Shown here: positions 29,201 to 39,450 of the stretch, in pieces | Numbering within the stretch: the stretch's first letter is position 1 | Layout: every line of letters starts with the position of its first letter | NCBI GenBank assembly: GCA_036940085.1 | Contig: JALLBK010000027.1 | Location: forward strand, 1-44,034 | Length of the DNA stretch: 44,034 nucleotides | Origin: Discostella pseudostelligera | Taxonomy: Eukaryota > Bacillariophyta > Thalassiosirophyceae > Thalassiosirales > Thalassiosiraceae | Direction: 5' to 3' | Translations under genes and position numbers: made by a program | Notes under the pieces: generated by a model | Seen by the model: the letters and a program-made list of their open reading frames with translations, nothing else | What the model was told of the DNA's origin: nothing | Databases searched by the model: none

Positions 29201-29908
29201 GCTTTCTACCGCTGCTTCCTTGACCAGAGATTTTTTAGTTCTCGATGGGGACCGGTCGGCTTTCGACTCCGGAACAGCAGATGACTCCTTTCCAGTCCAT
29301 TGCTGAGGGTTGCTAGATTTATAGTTAAGCGATTGGTCTTGATGACTGGAAACATAATGTCCCAATTGCTGGTCCTGTAGAATTTGAACTGCGTCGGCAT
29401 CAATATCAGGACGCGAAGATCGTAGCGCATTGGCGGTAATGGCCCCGGCATTAACAAGGCGGCTACGCTCAACTTCATACCTCGCCTCCTGATCCCGCTG
29501 CTGAATTTCTGCAATTAAAGCCATCTGTTCTTGAATTTGATTTCGAGCGGCATGTTCAAGCAACCTAGAACGCGCCTCGTTTTCAATCACCTGCCGCTCT
29601 TGCATCTGTTGCTGGAGGTGGAAGAATTCAAGCTCACGTGCGCGCTGGGCGTACAGAATTGCGGCATCATCTTGTTCGGGTTGACTTCCTCCGTAGATGT
29701 CGTAGTAGACAGACGATGAGGCGGCGGGTGCCACGGGCGTAGTAATGTCGTAGGGGTTGTTGGCAATGGATGCCATGCGGGCGGCGAGAGCTGCCGCCGC
29801 GGCCACTTGGCCAGCATCCATTGGAGAATCCCCGTTGATGGAGCCGTTCCGATGCCGATTGAAGCCCTCGGGAGGCGAAGAGTGGTTGCCTTGGCTCCCT
29901 CCCCACAT
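26238..29908 (-). CDS. Bromodomain-PWWP chromatin-reader protein, three exons
   Basis: Exons 29908-28628, 28531-27735 and 27648-26238 (introns of 96 and 86 bp, GT-AG) join to 1162 residues. Residues 1-395 are low complexity, with Gln/Glu helices (about 90-150) and Lys/Ser/Pro repeats. A bromodomain spans about 400-510 and is split by the first intron: FLAEFTRPVILLHPE, then VTMYSKIIQNPIDLGYVCRMI and VFSNCMKFHMH. Bromodomains bind acetyl-lysine on histones. A PWWP domain starts about 667 (IWGCMAAIVWA, YWPAIVLG) and runs past the second intron to SYFLVEFMGSHEFIWV; PWWP binds methylated histone tails and DNA. The C-terminus has a basic coiled coil and a charged tail. At the usual acetyl-lysine Asn the sequence reads FH instead of YN, if aligned without a gap. 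The bromo-PWWP pairing recalls ZMYND8/11 proteins, but no PHD or MYND finger is seen. Confidence 0.87.
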
Positions 29909-30328
29909 GATGAATTACTGAATTATGATTCGGTGTCGGCAGAGACCAACTAGTTTCAATTGCTCTGAATTGCTGCTTGTTGTCTCTTGTTGTTCCACCT
30001 TCCACCTTTGCTTTGCCGCAGTTTGCCGCCTCCCGCCATTGTCACGTCTGTCCTCGCAGGTCCTCGCTCACTCTCTTTCTCCCCTTCCAAAATCTTCCCC
30101 CCTGGGGAGAAAAGCATCGCAACACTATTGGGAGTCTCTTGTAATCGGAGTGCCATACGAACGCGTACGTGTTGCAGACCCACTGAGGAATCAGTACACA
30201 AAGCCACACAAAGATATGCAAGTTGAACCCGGGCCAGACAGACCGCGCCTCGAGTGGAAGTGCACCATGAAACATCCAACAAAGCTCGCGTCACACCCAC
30301 ATTTCCGCCTCTAAAATTATCATCAACC
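29909..30328. promoter_or_regulatory. Divergent promoter region, bromodomain-PWWP / psbQ
   Basis: 420 bp. CTCCCGCCATTGTCACGTCTG at 30030-30050 joins a CCCGCC box (30032-30037) to a CACGT core (30043-30047), the same module as at 24936-25052, pointing toward psbQ. The psbQ start context is CAACCATGA. A short upstream open frame precedes it (separate entry). Confidence 0.5.
30267..30314 (+). other. Possible 15-codon upstream ORF of psbQ
   Basis: ATG at 30267 opens a 15-residue frame (MKHPTKLASHPHFRL) that stops at 30312-30314, 14 bases before the psbQ ATG and in another frame. It matters only if transcription starts upstream of 30267, which the sequence does not show. Confidence 0.3.
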
Positions 30329-30964
30329 ATGAAGCTTGCTCTTGTCGCTACCCTCGTCGCCTCGGCTGCTGCCTTCGCTCCCCAGGCTAACAACGCCCGG
30401 ACATCTGTGGCCATGCAGGCCGAGAGCTCCCGTCGTGATGCCTTCGCCACTATTGCCGCTGCCGGTGTTGCCATCATCCCCGCCGCCGCCAACGCTGCCG
30501 CCGGCGAGAGTCCTCGCTTCTCAGTCTTCGGTGTGATCGGTGACGGAGGAGCTTACTCAGAGGGTGCTGCTTTCGGATCGGATCAATCCACCCCTCTCTA
30601 CTCACCCTACTCCGTGTACGGTAATGCCGGACCTGACTCTCTCTACAAGGAGGCCAACGCGGAAGAGATTGCCCGTAAGAAGGGTTTCATCGCTGAGTCC
30701 AAAAAGCGTCTTGCACTCCTTCCCGGATACGTGGAGAAGAAGCAATGGTTCAATGTTAAGGATGAATTGACCCGTTACATGTACGAGACCCGTGGAGCCG
30801 TCCGTGGCCTTGCCAAGACCCCAGAACAGAAGAACATTGCGAAGGCCTTCTTCACCGCCATCGAGGAGGCCAGTCTTCAGGCTACGCTCAAGGACCAGGC
30901 CAAGTGCGCAGCTGCCTCCGCCGACTCCATCAAGCTTCTTGACCAATTCTCTGCTTCCCTTTAA
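30329..30964 (+). CDS. psbQ: PsbQ-family extrinsic protein of photosystem II
   Basis: Intronless, 211 residues. PsbQ (OEE3, PsbQ' in red-lineage algae) binds the lumenal face of photosystem II and stabilises the oxygen-evolving Mn-Ca site. Targeting is tripartite: signal peptide 1-15 ending at A|FAP (Phe16), a short transit region, then a twin-arginine lumen signal (Arg35-Arg36, hydrophobic AFATIAAAGVAIIPAA, cleavage after ANA at 56). The mature part (about 155 residues) has the SVFGVIGDGGAYSEG start, then helical segments (IARKKGFIAESKKRLALLPGYVE, split here for reference) and NVKDELTRYMYETRGAVRGL, in keeping with the PsbQ four-helix bundle. This start is the first in-frame ATG. Codons are strongly C-ending (GCC, GTC, CTT, CGT), unlike the neighbours, as expected for high expression. 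Confidence 0.88.
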   Translation: MKLALVATLVASAAAFAPQANNARTSVAMQAESSRRDAFATIAAAGVAIIPAAANAAAGESPRFSVFGVIGDGGAYSEGAAFGSDQSTPLYSPYSVYGNAGPDSLYKEANAEEIARKKGFIAESKKRLALLPGYVEKKQWFNVKDELTRYMYETRGAVRGLAKTPEQKNIAKAFFTAIEEASLQATLKDQAKCAAASADSIKLLDQFSASL

Positions 30965-31545
30965 GCATCATCCATACATCGTTTAGCTACACATGGTGAT
31001 ATGGCCCATCTACTACTGTGTGGTTTAGCACACTCGGACGAGGTGTATTTCGTAATAGATTATGGATCCCTTTCTTTCGAGTATCTACCGTGTCTTCTCT
31101 CACCAATAAGCGATGGTTACTGTCAGGTTTCGGCCACCGATGCCTTCAGGCGGATGTGAATATTGCCTCATGAGTGGGAAGATTTGAGAAAATTCAATAT
31201 CATAAAATAATTTTAGCAATCTTTTCTCAATTGAGCATCAAATCATGAAGCCGCTCCGACATTCACCTTTCACGTGCTATTTCTACTATTGTCGGATGAT
31301 GTACTGTTTAAATTTCTGAAGTCGGATCTGTATGATAACTGCTGGAATGATTGAGATACCTACCTTCATGACTAGTACGATACCTCGCTCGCAATTGATT
31401 CATTGCCGACGACACTGACACTACCCCCTTCGTATTGATATCATTCGGTGTTACATCGACAGAGTGGGAGCCCCAGGAATCAAAGTTTCGACCAACTCTA
31501 TTCCCTCTGTATCTCTACCGAACCCCCAACTACATCTACAGTTCA
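30965..31545. other. Intergenic between convergent psbQ and uL22m
   Basis: 581 bp, AT-richer than the flanking genes; no gene seen. It should contain the psbQ 3' UTR. A TTTTCTCAATTGAG stretch (31222-31235) and an ATAAAATAATTTTA-like palindrome near 31202 are the only local structures noticed. Confidence 0.45.
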
Positions 31546-32573
31546 TTACTTCGTCTCCTCGTCCCTCTTCTTCCTCGCCTCCTCCTCAAGTTGTGCCGCC
31601 ATCGCCTCAAGCTCAGCAAGTTCTGCTCGATCAACCTTTGCCTTTTCATAATCATCTCGTGCAATTCGTAAGTACTCCAACCACTTCCTTTTCTGATTAA
31701 TTGATTTCGCCTCCAACAATTTCGTAGGAAAATCAATCTCTCGTAGGACAAGTCGAATATGGGAATGTCGTCGATGTTTCTTACCCGCACTGAGGAATGA
31801 TCACAAGAGATGTGGAATGATTGAGGAACGTGAGAGATGAAAACATAGGTATACAACTATCGTCATCGTAGGCCAAGTAATGCGGCGAGACAACATACTG
31901 AATGAAGACTCCCCTAAATTACTCACCGACCTCGTCCCATAATCTTCAACCGCTTCAAATGCGTCCCATGTGTAGAAAAACACTCTGCAACCTCCAACTG
32001 ACTTGGCTGCAATCCATCTTGACGATCAGCCGTATTGGCAGTATCCCTAATCACCTTCGCCACGAGCGGTGCCATCCTTTTTTGGCAAAACATAAGCTGC
32101 TTCAATGCCTCTGGCACCGTTAGGCCCGCCGCGAATTGACAAACCAAATTCATCCTCCATGGAGAATGTCGAATATTCTTCTCATCTCCAATGTATGTCC
32201 GCAGTTGTTTGATTCGGCGTTTAATGATGAAGGGTTTCACCTTTTGATGACGATTGGCATGAGCGTAGGCGGCGAAATTTTCCGCGTCGGCCTGTGGGGG
32301 GATGGGTAGGAGTGATGATGTGGCACCAAAATCGGCGCCGCTCCCCTCGATTTTGTGTACGGGCATGATCACAGTAGAGAGAGATCGCACTCCATGTTTG
32401 GAGAATATGCTTGGAATTGCAATTTTGTGCATATGACCTAATGATGGCGATAATATTGGTGATGAAATCGAAGCCGTTCGGGATGAAGCAATGGCCGAAC
32501 TGGTATGCGACGACATCACTACTTGACGCGCACTGCTGATCAGCCGCGACACCCGGCAGGGAAAATGAGCCAT
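31546..32573 (-). CDS. Mitochondrial ribosomal protein uL22m, two exons
   Basis: Exons 32573-31927 and 31789-31546 (137-bp intron, gtgagt...cctcag) give 296 residues. uL22 lines the peptide exit tunnel of the large ribosomal subunit. The core matches uL22: KNIRHSPWRMNLVCQFAAGL, a VPEALKQLMFCQKRMAPLV helix, QLEVAECFSTHGTHLKRLKIMGRGR, then across the junction AGKKHRRHSHIRLVLRE, the basic loop and last strand. The leader (MAHFPCRVSRLISSARQ) is of mitochondrial type. In diatoms the plastid rpl22 is normally kept in the plastid genome, which supports a mitochondrial role. An extra C-terminal charged helix (about 60 residues, RDDYEKAKVDRAELAELEA) follows the conserved core. Confidence 0.88.
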
Positions 32574-33035
32574 GATTCTTGATTGAACGTCCCCTCTATG
32601 TGATAGTATGGCTGACTCCCCGAATTAAATGCTGGTACTCCGTGCTCCGTACGCGGCATCAAAATCAAACTACTACTGGCGTCGCTGCCGCTGCCGCCGC
32701 CGCCGCCTGCCGCTTCATGTTGTGCTGCTTGCTGCTTCCTCTAGAGGGCTTCCTGCCATTGATTGCCACTGATCGCCAATCGATGGACAGACGCGACAAG
32801 CGACAAGTCACCGTCCGGTCCCTCGACTGACAGACGCCATTTCTTCCAGCTGTCACGTCATTCCAAAGATTCCATCAAAAATGGCGCCACACCATGACCG
32901 CGTTCCGTCCACAATAACCATAGCATCATTCCTCTCATTCCCCTATCCACCTTCGAGCTAAGAGAATTGACATGCTGTAGTAACTCTCAGAATCATCTTC
33001 CCCGGTGCATCATTCAGTGATATGCAATTTGAGTG
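32574..33035. promoter_or_regulatory. Divergent promoter region, uL22m / TKL kinase
   Basis: 462 bp. It has a (GCC)n stretch near 32685-32708, a GCTGTCACGTCA element near 32849-32860 and an AAAATGGCGCCA box near 32878-32889. The full CCCGCCAAA box is not present. A CACGTG lies just inside the kinase coding start (33045-33050). Confidence 0.4.
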
Positions 33036-36000
33036 ATGAGGCGGCCACGTGCGCTGACGTTCGGCACTGTTTCCGGTATCATCATCGTATGTCGATGTCA
33101 TGGCAAGTTGCAAGGAGGAGGCAATCACAACAAAGTCCATCCGCACTTTGCCGGGTTGGGTGATGGCAATGTTGTTGACGCACAACAAAGTTTGCGGGGA
33201 GGCAACAGTGTGGGGAAGACTCGAAAGAGAAATAATAATGGGCAACAATCTCGAGTTGGGAAAGATGACGACGTAGAGGATGACCAAACTCCTCATGAAC
33301 AAAGAAGAAAGTCTTTGATCGGTGATACCTTGTTAGATGCTTTGGATGATGCCGAGATAGTTGATTATGTACGGAGAGTGGCTTTAACTCATCGAGAAGA
33401 TGTCATCTCTGGTCCAGTTGGAGGTGAGGGAAGATCCAGACACACATTAGCGAGGGATAGTGCATGGCAATGGTCATTACTAACCTTGCTTGGAATGATG
33501 GGTGTCATTATGGGATTATTCTTTCATTTCACTTCCGATCCAACTACGCACCCCTCCTATTTTAGGAGAAGAGCAAGGAAGAAGACATTGTCAGTGTTCA
33601 GTCCTAGCATTAAGAAGAAAACTGATGATTGGAGTGAGGACGAATTGGCGACGGATGATGACAATTATAGAGGAGATACGGAGGGGGCAGTGGCGATGGA
33701 GGTTATGTCCATTGCTAAGAAACGCTCTCCGGCACCGACATCACCCCATGATCCAACGGCAACATTGTATTATCAAGTAAATACGTCAAATAACTTCAGA
33801 CAGCAGGAACATCGGCAAAGAAAATTAGCAACTCAACCAATGCAGCAAAACAGTAGCAACCTTCGGGCCGGTAGAATGCGTCAAGAATCTACAATTCAGT
33901 CCTATCATTCACCAATTCGTTCAAGTGCATCCGGGCTGACTGAGTATCGAAATGTTGATAAGGCTCTTTCTCCCATGCCATCACTTCCGTTTCGCAGCGA
34001 AAGCAGTGATATCGGTTCAGGGCTTGAGGGATACGCGATAGAACACCCCGGTAATACTGACTTGATGAGCAGCAGGAATATGAATTCTCCGGTATTAAAC
34101 AAAGCTCACCCGTTGGTGAAGCCGATGGGACCATTCTTACCGTCAGAGTCATTCAGTTCTATTCATAGTGTGATGAATGCCCAACAACTTGATGTTGCCA
34201 GAGATGACGAGCTGTATTTGAACAACCCTCCTCCTCTGAGTGCGGAAGAAGAAACCAAGGGCATTTTCCTTCCCACTTCTCCTGGACTCAGGCAATCTGG
34301 GAACTATTTGCGTCAATATATCCAGGAGATGTCAGAGCTGCCGACACCCCGCATTGATCATACTCGAGGGAAGCGAGACTTGTCTCGAGTGATAAAGCAG
34401 AACAGCCACGAAATCACCGGCGTGCCATTATTTACTCCCAATCTACCGGATTTGAGCGAACACGATGGTCTTCCTGAGACCGAAACAAAAGACGACCCGG
34501 ATCAATCATATCCTCTTGCTCCTCTGCCGCCTTTGCCTGACCTAAATGATGGATCTGATGTAATTCGGGAGGAATTCAGCAACATTCACTACGATGCACC
34601 ACGTTCGGTTCTATTGGAAGAGTTACAATTGGTGAGGATGGAATCGGGAGTTTCAGGACCAAGATGGAGGACAAAGTATGATTTGCAAAACGATGATGCA
34701 GCAAGGCAAGAAAGTGAGAACATGGAGAAATTGAGAGAAGCTTCGATGTCAATTGACAATGACCCGCGGAATAGTATTCAGCATATCCGGAAGGATTTAA
34801 CAATATCATCCGATGCATCGTCGTCGCTCTCTTCAAGAATAGCCTTCTCGGAACTAAAGCTGGAAGATGTGATTGGTGGAGGTGGATTCGGCCAGGTTTG
34901 GCGAGCGAGGTGGAAAGGGACCCCGGTTGCTGTTAAGGTGCTTACGGGATCAGCTCAGGCAGAAATAGTTTCAAAGGCTGTGCTCGAAGAATTCATTGCA
35001 GAAATCAACATGGTATCGGGGATGCGTCATCCAAACATTTGTCTTTTTATGGGAGCCTGTCTCGATCCTCCTAATAGGGCCATCGTCACGGAACTTTGTG
35101 AGCACGGATCATTGTGGGATGCATTAAGATCTCCTCTTTCAATATATCAAGTGGCCGATGGCAAGACGCGGCTCGCTTGGCCTATTGATCTCTACAATCC
35201 AATGAACGAACGACGTGAAGCGTTCGAGATAATCGAGCCGCCGCTTGCTCCGGCTGGTGCCTGGCCGTGGGCGTTGGTTAAGCGCGTCGCGGCAGGAACT
35301 GCGAGAGGAATGTGCTATTTGCACAGCGGTGACCCTCCGGTATTGCATCGCGATTTGAAGAGTGCAAATATCTTGTTAGATGAGAGTTATACTGCAAAAC
35401 TTGCTGATTTCGGTCTTAGTCGTCTCAAGGCTGTGAGGAGTGGAATGACAGGGAACTGCGGCACCGTTCAGGTATGCACTTATTTTTGACACGAGTGTTC
35501 TAGATATTCGTTTATTGTCGTGTTGTTAATCTCATGAAATCTGGTTCTAGTGGATGGCCCCGGAGGTATTATGCAATGAGGACTATGCTGAGCCTGCAGA
35601 CGTCTTCAGGTGAGTTCTCCTTGCAGTTGCTCGTGCCATATTTCTGAACGCCTCCACTTACATATCTATTTCCAGCTTCGGAATCATACTGTGGGAAATG
35701 CTTACGAGAGAATGTCCGTATGTAAGTTGGTTGCATGGCAGACTTAACTTGCTCGAATTGAATGCAATCATTTGCTCCTTGGGATCGAGGTCTCTCTTAC
35801 TATCTTTCATTCGTAACTTTTACTGTAGGACGGCATGACTCCAATTCAATGTGCCCTATCAGTTCTAAATGAAAACAAGAGACCAGAAATCCCTGAATGG
35901 TGCCCACAGTTTCTTCGGACATTAATACAAAGATGTGTCGAACGAGATCCTCAGACGAGGCCTTCATTCACGCAAATACTTGCCGCTCTCGATGACTATT

Positions 36001-36038
36001 CTGGCGCTGATAATAGTACTATGGATGGTCAGAGGTGA
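33036..36038 (+). CDS. Membrane-anchored TKL/Raf-like protein kinase, four exons
   Basis: Exons 33036-35471, 35551-35609, 35676-35721 and 35829-36038 (introns 79, 66 and 107 bp, all GT-AG) join to 916 residues. A probable signal peptide (about 1-22) and one membrane helix at about 146-165 (WSLLTLLGMMGVIMGLFFHF) with a following RRRARKK stop-transfer suggest a single-pass protein with the kinase in the cytosol. The kinase domain runs about 604-905: GGGGFGQVW, VAVKV (Lys634), HPNICLFMGAC (a TKL hallmark), HRDLKSANILL (771-781), DFGLS (791-795), then across introns GTVQWMAPEVL, FGIILWEMLTRECPY and RPSFTQIL. TKL kinases of this type include plant CTR1/EDR1-like and MLK-like enzymes. The linker 170-600 is disordered. 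An insertion of about 30 residues sits between the hinge region and the HRD loop. The extracellular part (about 120 residues) has no known ligand domain. Confidence 0.88.
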
Positions 36039-36543
36039 GAAGATGAGCTGCTGCGTTTCAGAATACTGTTTCCCGCCCACTCATGGTCATGCAAGTCAAC
36101 TAAATCAACATCACCGTTTCACTTTTATTTAAGTGGGAGTAGCTTTTAGGATCTCTTTAGCTTGCTGCTTGTTTTATCTCTCTATTCTAGAGTCTGTTGA
36201 AGTGATGTGATTGAGTGTGGAGCTCGATCCACGGTGTCGGCCAGACTTCGTCTGTCCTTCCTTCTTTAAGTCTTATTCCTTTTCCCCTTTGGTACCTCCT
36301 TTCATACTGAATTCCTCCGTTAGAAGTGGGAATTCCTTGGTGTCCGGAAAGAAATTCAGGAAAGTTCGCAAAGCGGGAAAATCCATGTTGTGATGCAATA
36401 ATTTGCCGCCCCCAAATCATCTCGCCCACGAGCTGTACGATAGCACATATCAACACCAATCACCATCTCCATGCATGGCAGGCACCCATCCTCTCCACGT
36501 TATGATTCATGAAGCCATAAATTCCTATCGATATCAGTAACAA
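36039..36543. other. Intergenic, TKL kinase 3' flank and next promoter
   Basis: 505 bp. No gene or repeat is seen; short open frames on both strands carry no motif. None of the CCCGCCAAA boxes is present. Confidence 0.45.
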
Positions 36544-37940
36544 ATGGACTCTCTTCAGAGGCAGAGGGGAAATGAAAGTCATATCCATCATCGTCATCGA
36601 CATGTCTCGGGTTGCCATTCCGCAAAAATGAGCTTCGAAGACCATGGCAACTCGGGGTATAATTCGAACGTGCAGGCTCATCGCCGACCCCAATCCAACC
36701 ACCAGAGTAAAGTATTCCAACATCATCCGCATAAGGTCTGCATAATGGGAACGATGTCGCAGTGTACGGCTTCAACCGCGAGCCTCAGTGACAGTGAGTT
36801 TGGTGGTGACAGTACCGACGTGCGTAGGCGTAGGGTGCAACTCGCGGGTGAAGGAGAGTCTCTGGAATTGATAAGTTACACCAGCGCCAGTTTACTCGAA
36901 GATGAATACTGGAGATTGAATTCAAACGTGTCGATGAACGACGATAAAAGCTCTTGCACTGGATCGACTAGGATGTCTACCCCAACATATTATCGACCTA
37001 TTGATAGCTTTGAAGAAAGGATCTCTTCGATTAACTCTGTTTCGTCGTCGTCGTCGTCGTCGCATCTTCATCCTCGTGCAGTTTCAGCCCGTACCACCTG
37101 CAGTCATTCAGATGAAGTGTCAGCGGTAACGTTTAACTACTCTTGCTCCGAAGATGGACTTCTTACCAGTAGGCTCACTCACCAGCATACAAAACCGACG
37201 ATGAGTCCTCAACGCAAAATCAAGAAGACAATGTGTTGGACCGAGGATGATTCCGAGCTCAGACGAATGGAATCGATCACGCACTCATTTCAGCGGAGCT
37301 CCAGCACGACTAGTAGGAACCATAAGATTTCAGCGCCTACCCTTCCGGGAATCGGGGTCGATATTTGCAGATCTGCTTCCTACCAGCAAGATCATATCCC
37401 TACACCTCGTGAAGCAGCAAGTGTGTTGTGTACACTTTCATCAATTATGGGTGAATTACTTGGAGTTGCGCAACAAAGAGGAGGTGCAAACAGTTCAATA
37501 AATGGCCTGCTCTCCGGTTTTGTAAGTGCTTTCTCTCTCGAACATCATGTATATATTTGTATTGCGTTTGAATCTCATCAATTCCATAGTTCTGCGGCTC
37601 ACACCATGCACACAACACGGATCGAAGGAGCAGTAAGTATGACGCCGACGATTGGTCCGTCAATGCCAACAGCCATGCTGAGAAAAGCAGATGCTCATTT
37701 GATGATGACGATGAGAGCGAATGCATTCGTGGCGAGGATGTCAGAAATGTTGTGCACGTTGATGGGCACCGCAATCGACCACCTAGATCGACAAAGAGCA
37801 GGCGTGGTAGTTCGAGAATTGATGAACCGGCCGCAGGCACCAGCCGGCGCCAACGTACAGCTAGAGACGACAAACGCATTGAGCTTCATAGAAATGTCCA
37901 GGATTCGCCTCATGTTCGACGCTTGACAAATCGAAAGTAG
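36544..37940 (+). CDS. Unknown Ser/His-rich soluble protein, two exons proposed
   Basis: Exons 36544-37521 and 37590-37940 join in phase 0 over a 68-bp intron (gtaagt...ccatag), giving 442 residues; without splicing the frame runs to 37926 and 460 residues. No family recognised. It is hydrophilic, rich in Ser, His, Arg and Asp, with a run of eight Ser (TCG microsatellite near 37043-37060) and no membrane helix. The only ordered-looking part is about 280-325 (PTPREAASVLCTLSSIMGELLGVA), a probable amphipathic helix just before the junction. I prefer the spliced form because its last part (DDDDESECIRGED, RRQRTARDD) keeps the same hydrophilic character, whereas the unspliced tail is Met/Ala-rich. 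Function unknown. Confidence 0.6.
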
Positions 37941-38035
37941 TTGAACTATCATCTAGCATCGTCGTGGCTCCGACATCACAGAGTCTATCAGTGGTCAGAC
38001 TTTTTGTATAAAATATCTATTGTGTATTGTGTATT

Positions 38036-38073
38036 GTAGTTGAGATAGAAGCAAGTAGTTGAGATAGAAGCAA
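38036..38073 (+). repeat. Perfect 19-bp tandem duplication
   Basis: GTAGTTGAGATAGAAGCAA occurs at 38036-38054 and again at 38055-38073, directly abutting. It follows a TGTGTATTGTGTATT stretch in the intergenic space between convergent genes (37941-38207), and may affect one 3' UTR. Confidence 0.85.
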
Positions 38074-38207
38074 ATTTTCCTATTCACCTATTAACGTAGT
38101 AGGTACTTCGATAACTCTCGAGTGGTAAGGAGTAGGCGCTGACGAAAACCAAAATTCAGGCGGACTCTCCCTCTCTCCCTATTGGAATGATGTATCACTT
38201 CATGCAG

Positions 38208-39450
38208 CTAAAGCTGGCTCAGCTTATCCCAAGCAACCTGTCCGATTGCAGCGTCTTGAGCACCTGTCCCGGTTAGATCCACAACGATAATTTCGTTACC
38301 CTCTCGTCCCACTTTATCCCCATTCACTACCTCGCCCAGCTCCGCATAAACATCATCTTCAGTCATAACTCCTGCCTCCAGTGCTGATCTAAGTTCTCCC
38401 ACTTTCCTCGTCTGTTTTGTCAAGTCGCTTATGTACTTTGAGGCTGCAAGAACATCTGGTGGAATCTCACATTTCGTTGGTTGATCCGATCCAGATGCAA
38501 TGATAGTAACTCCTTTTGGATTCAACCAATCCTTTTCCAACACTGTAGAGCCACCAGGTGTTTGAGTGAATATGACATCTGACTTTCCGCATAACTCCTG
38601 GGCAGAATTTGCAACTTCGAAAGGCACACCCAATTCGTTCGACATCTCGTTTGCAAATTGTTCCGCACCTTCCAACGCAAATGCTACTCCCTTGATAGGA
38701 CGCACTGTAGCCGCAGCTCGTGCCATATTTTTGGCAATTGCGCCACAACCGATGAAACCAACAACATCTTGGTCGGGGTTCGTACAATACTTCATTGCCA
38801 CTGCTCCTGCAGCTCCAGTCCGGAGATCAGTCATGAACCGATTTTCCTGGAACACACCAAGTGGTGCACCTGTGACTGCATTGACCACGATGAAGATTCC
38901 AGATCCAGGCGGAAGATTTTTCTTGAGATTGTTGTAAAATGATACGCATGCCTAATGTGCAGTGAAGGGAGGAGATTGGATATGAAAGCACATTTTTACG
39001 AAACAGATAGTGCATCTAATTCACATGAAACGTACAAGCTTCACAGTAAAAGTTGGTGTACCCGAGACATCTGACATGTTATCAAAGAATATGAAGTTGA
39101 ATAATAAGTATTAGGAATTTGAGAATAATCATAGCAACATCAAACAAAAATTCCATGGAATTCAACTTACATCCTCCCTTGATGTGGCAATCGCCGGGGC
39201 CAGCCACATCGCTCTCTTCAATTCCAATGTGCATAGGCATCGGGACATCCACTTTTCCTTTCGAAAGCGCCTTGAATGCCTCCTCGACTGATTCAATGGC
39301 GTCGCTGACGGTTAAGTTGCTCGTGACCGTCGCATAGTCGAACAGGCGAGGAGCGGGAAACCCACCGGTGGCGAAAGTTCGAGACACATGACGTCCGAAG
39401 GAATTTTTGAGAGGCAAAGCCCCGACCTTTCGAATAAGGGACAATATCAT
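38208..39450 (-). CDS. Ornithine cyclodeaminase / mu-crystallin family protein, three exons
   Basis: Exons 39450-39171, 39070-39036 (35-bp micro-exon) and 38951-38208, introns 100 and 84 bp, give 352 residues. The micro-exon restores the family segment HIKGGYVSGTPTFTVKL-ACVSFYNN. Ornithine cyclodeaminase turns L-ornithine into L-proline + NH3 with bound NAD; mu-crystallin relatives reduce ketimines or bind thyroid hormone, so the substrate is not certain. Seen: VDVPMPMHIGI, catalytic-region Lys91 (CHIKGG), TDLRTGAAGAVA, and the Rossmann motif GFIGCGAIAKN (170-180). The start at 39450 was chosen because it gives an Arg-rich, acid-free mitochondrial-type leader (MILSLIRKVGALPLKNSFGR); the same frame stays open upstream to 40146 but looks non-coding. 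Diatoms are thought to use this step to link the urea cycle to proline. Confidence 0.85.

Noticed and set aside
26238..29908. Three separate minus-strand genes (26238-27659, 27731-28531, 28571-29908)
   Set aside because: GT-AG introns join them in frame, and the bromodomain and the PWWP domain each span a junction.
30254..30328. N-terminal extension of PsbQ by 25 residues
   Set aside because: The extension has no in-frame ATG (only GTG), and the ATG at 30329 gives a perfect signal peptide.
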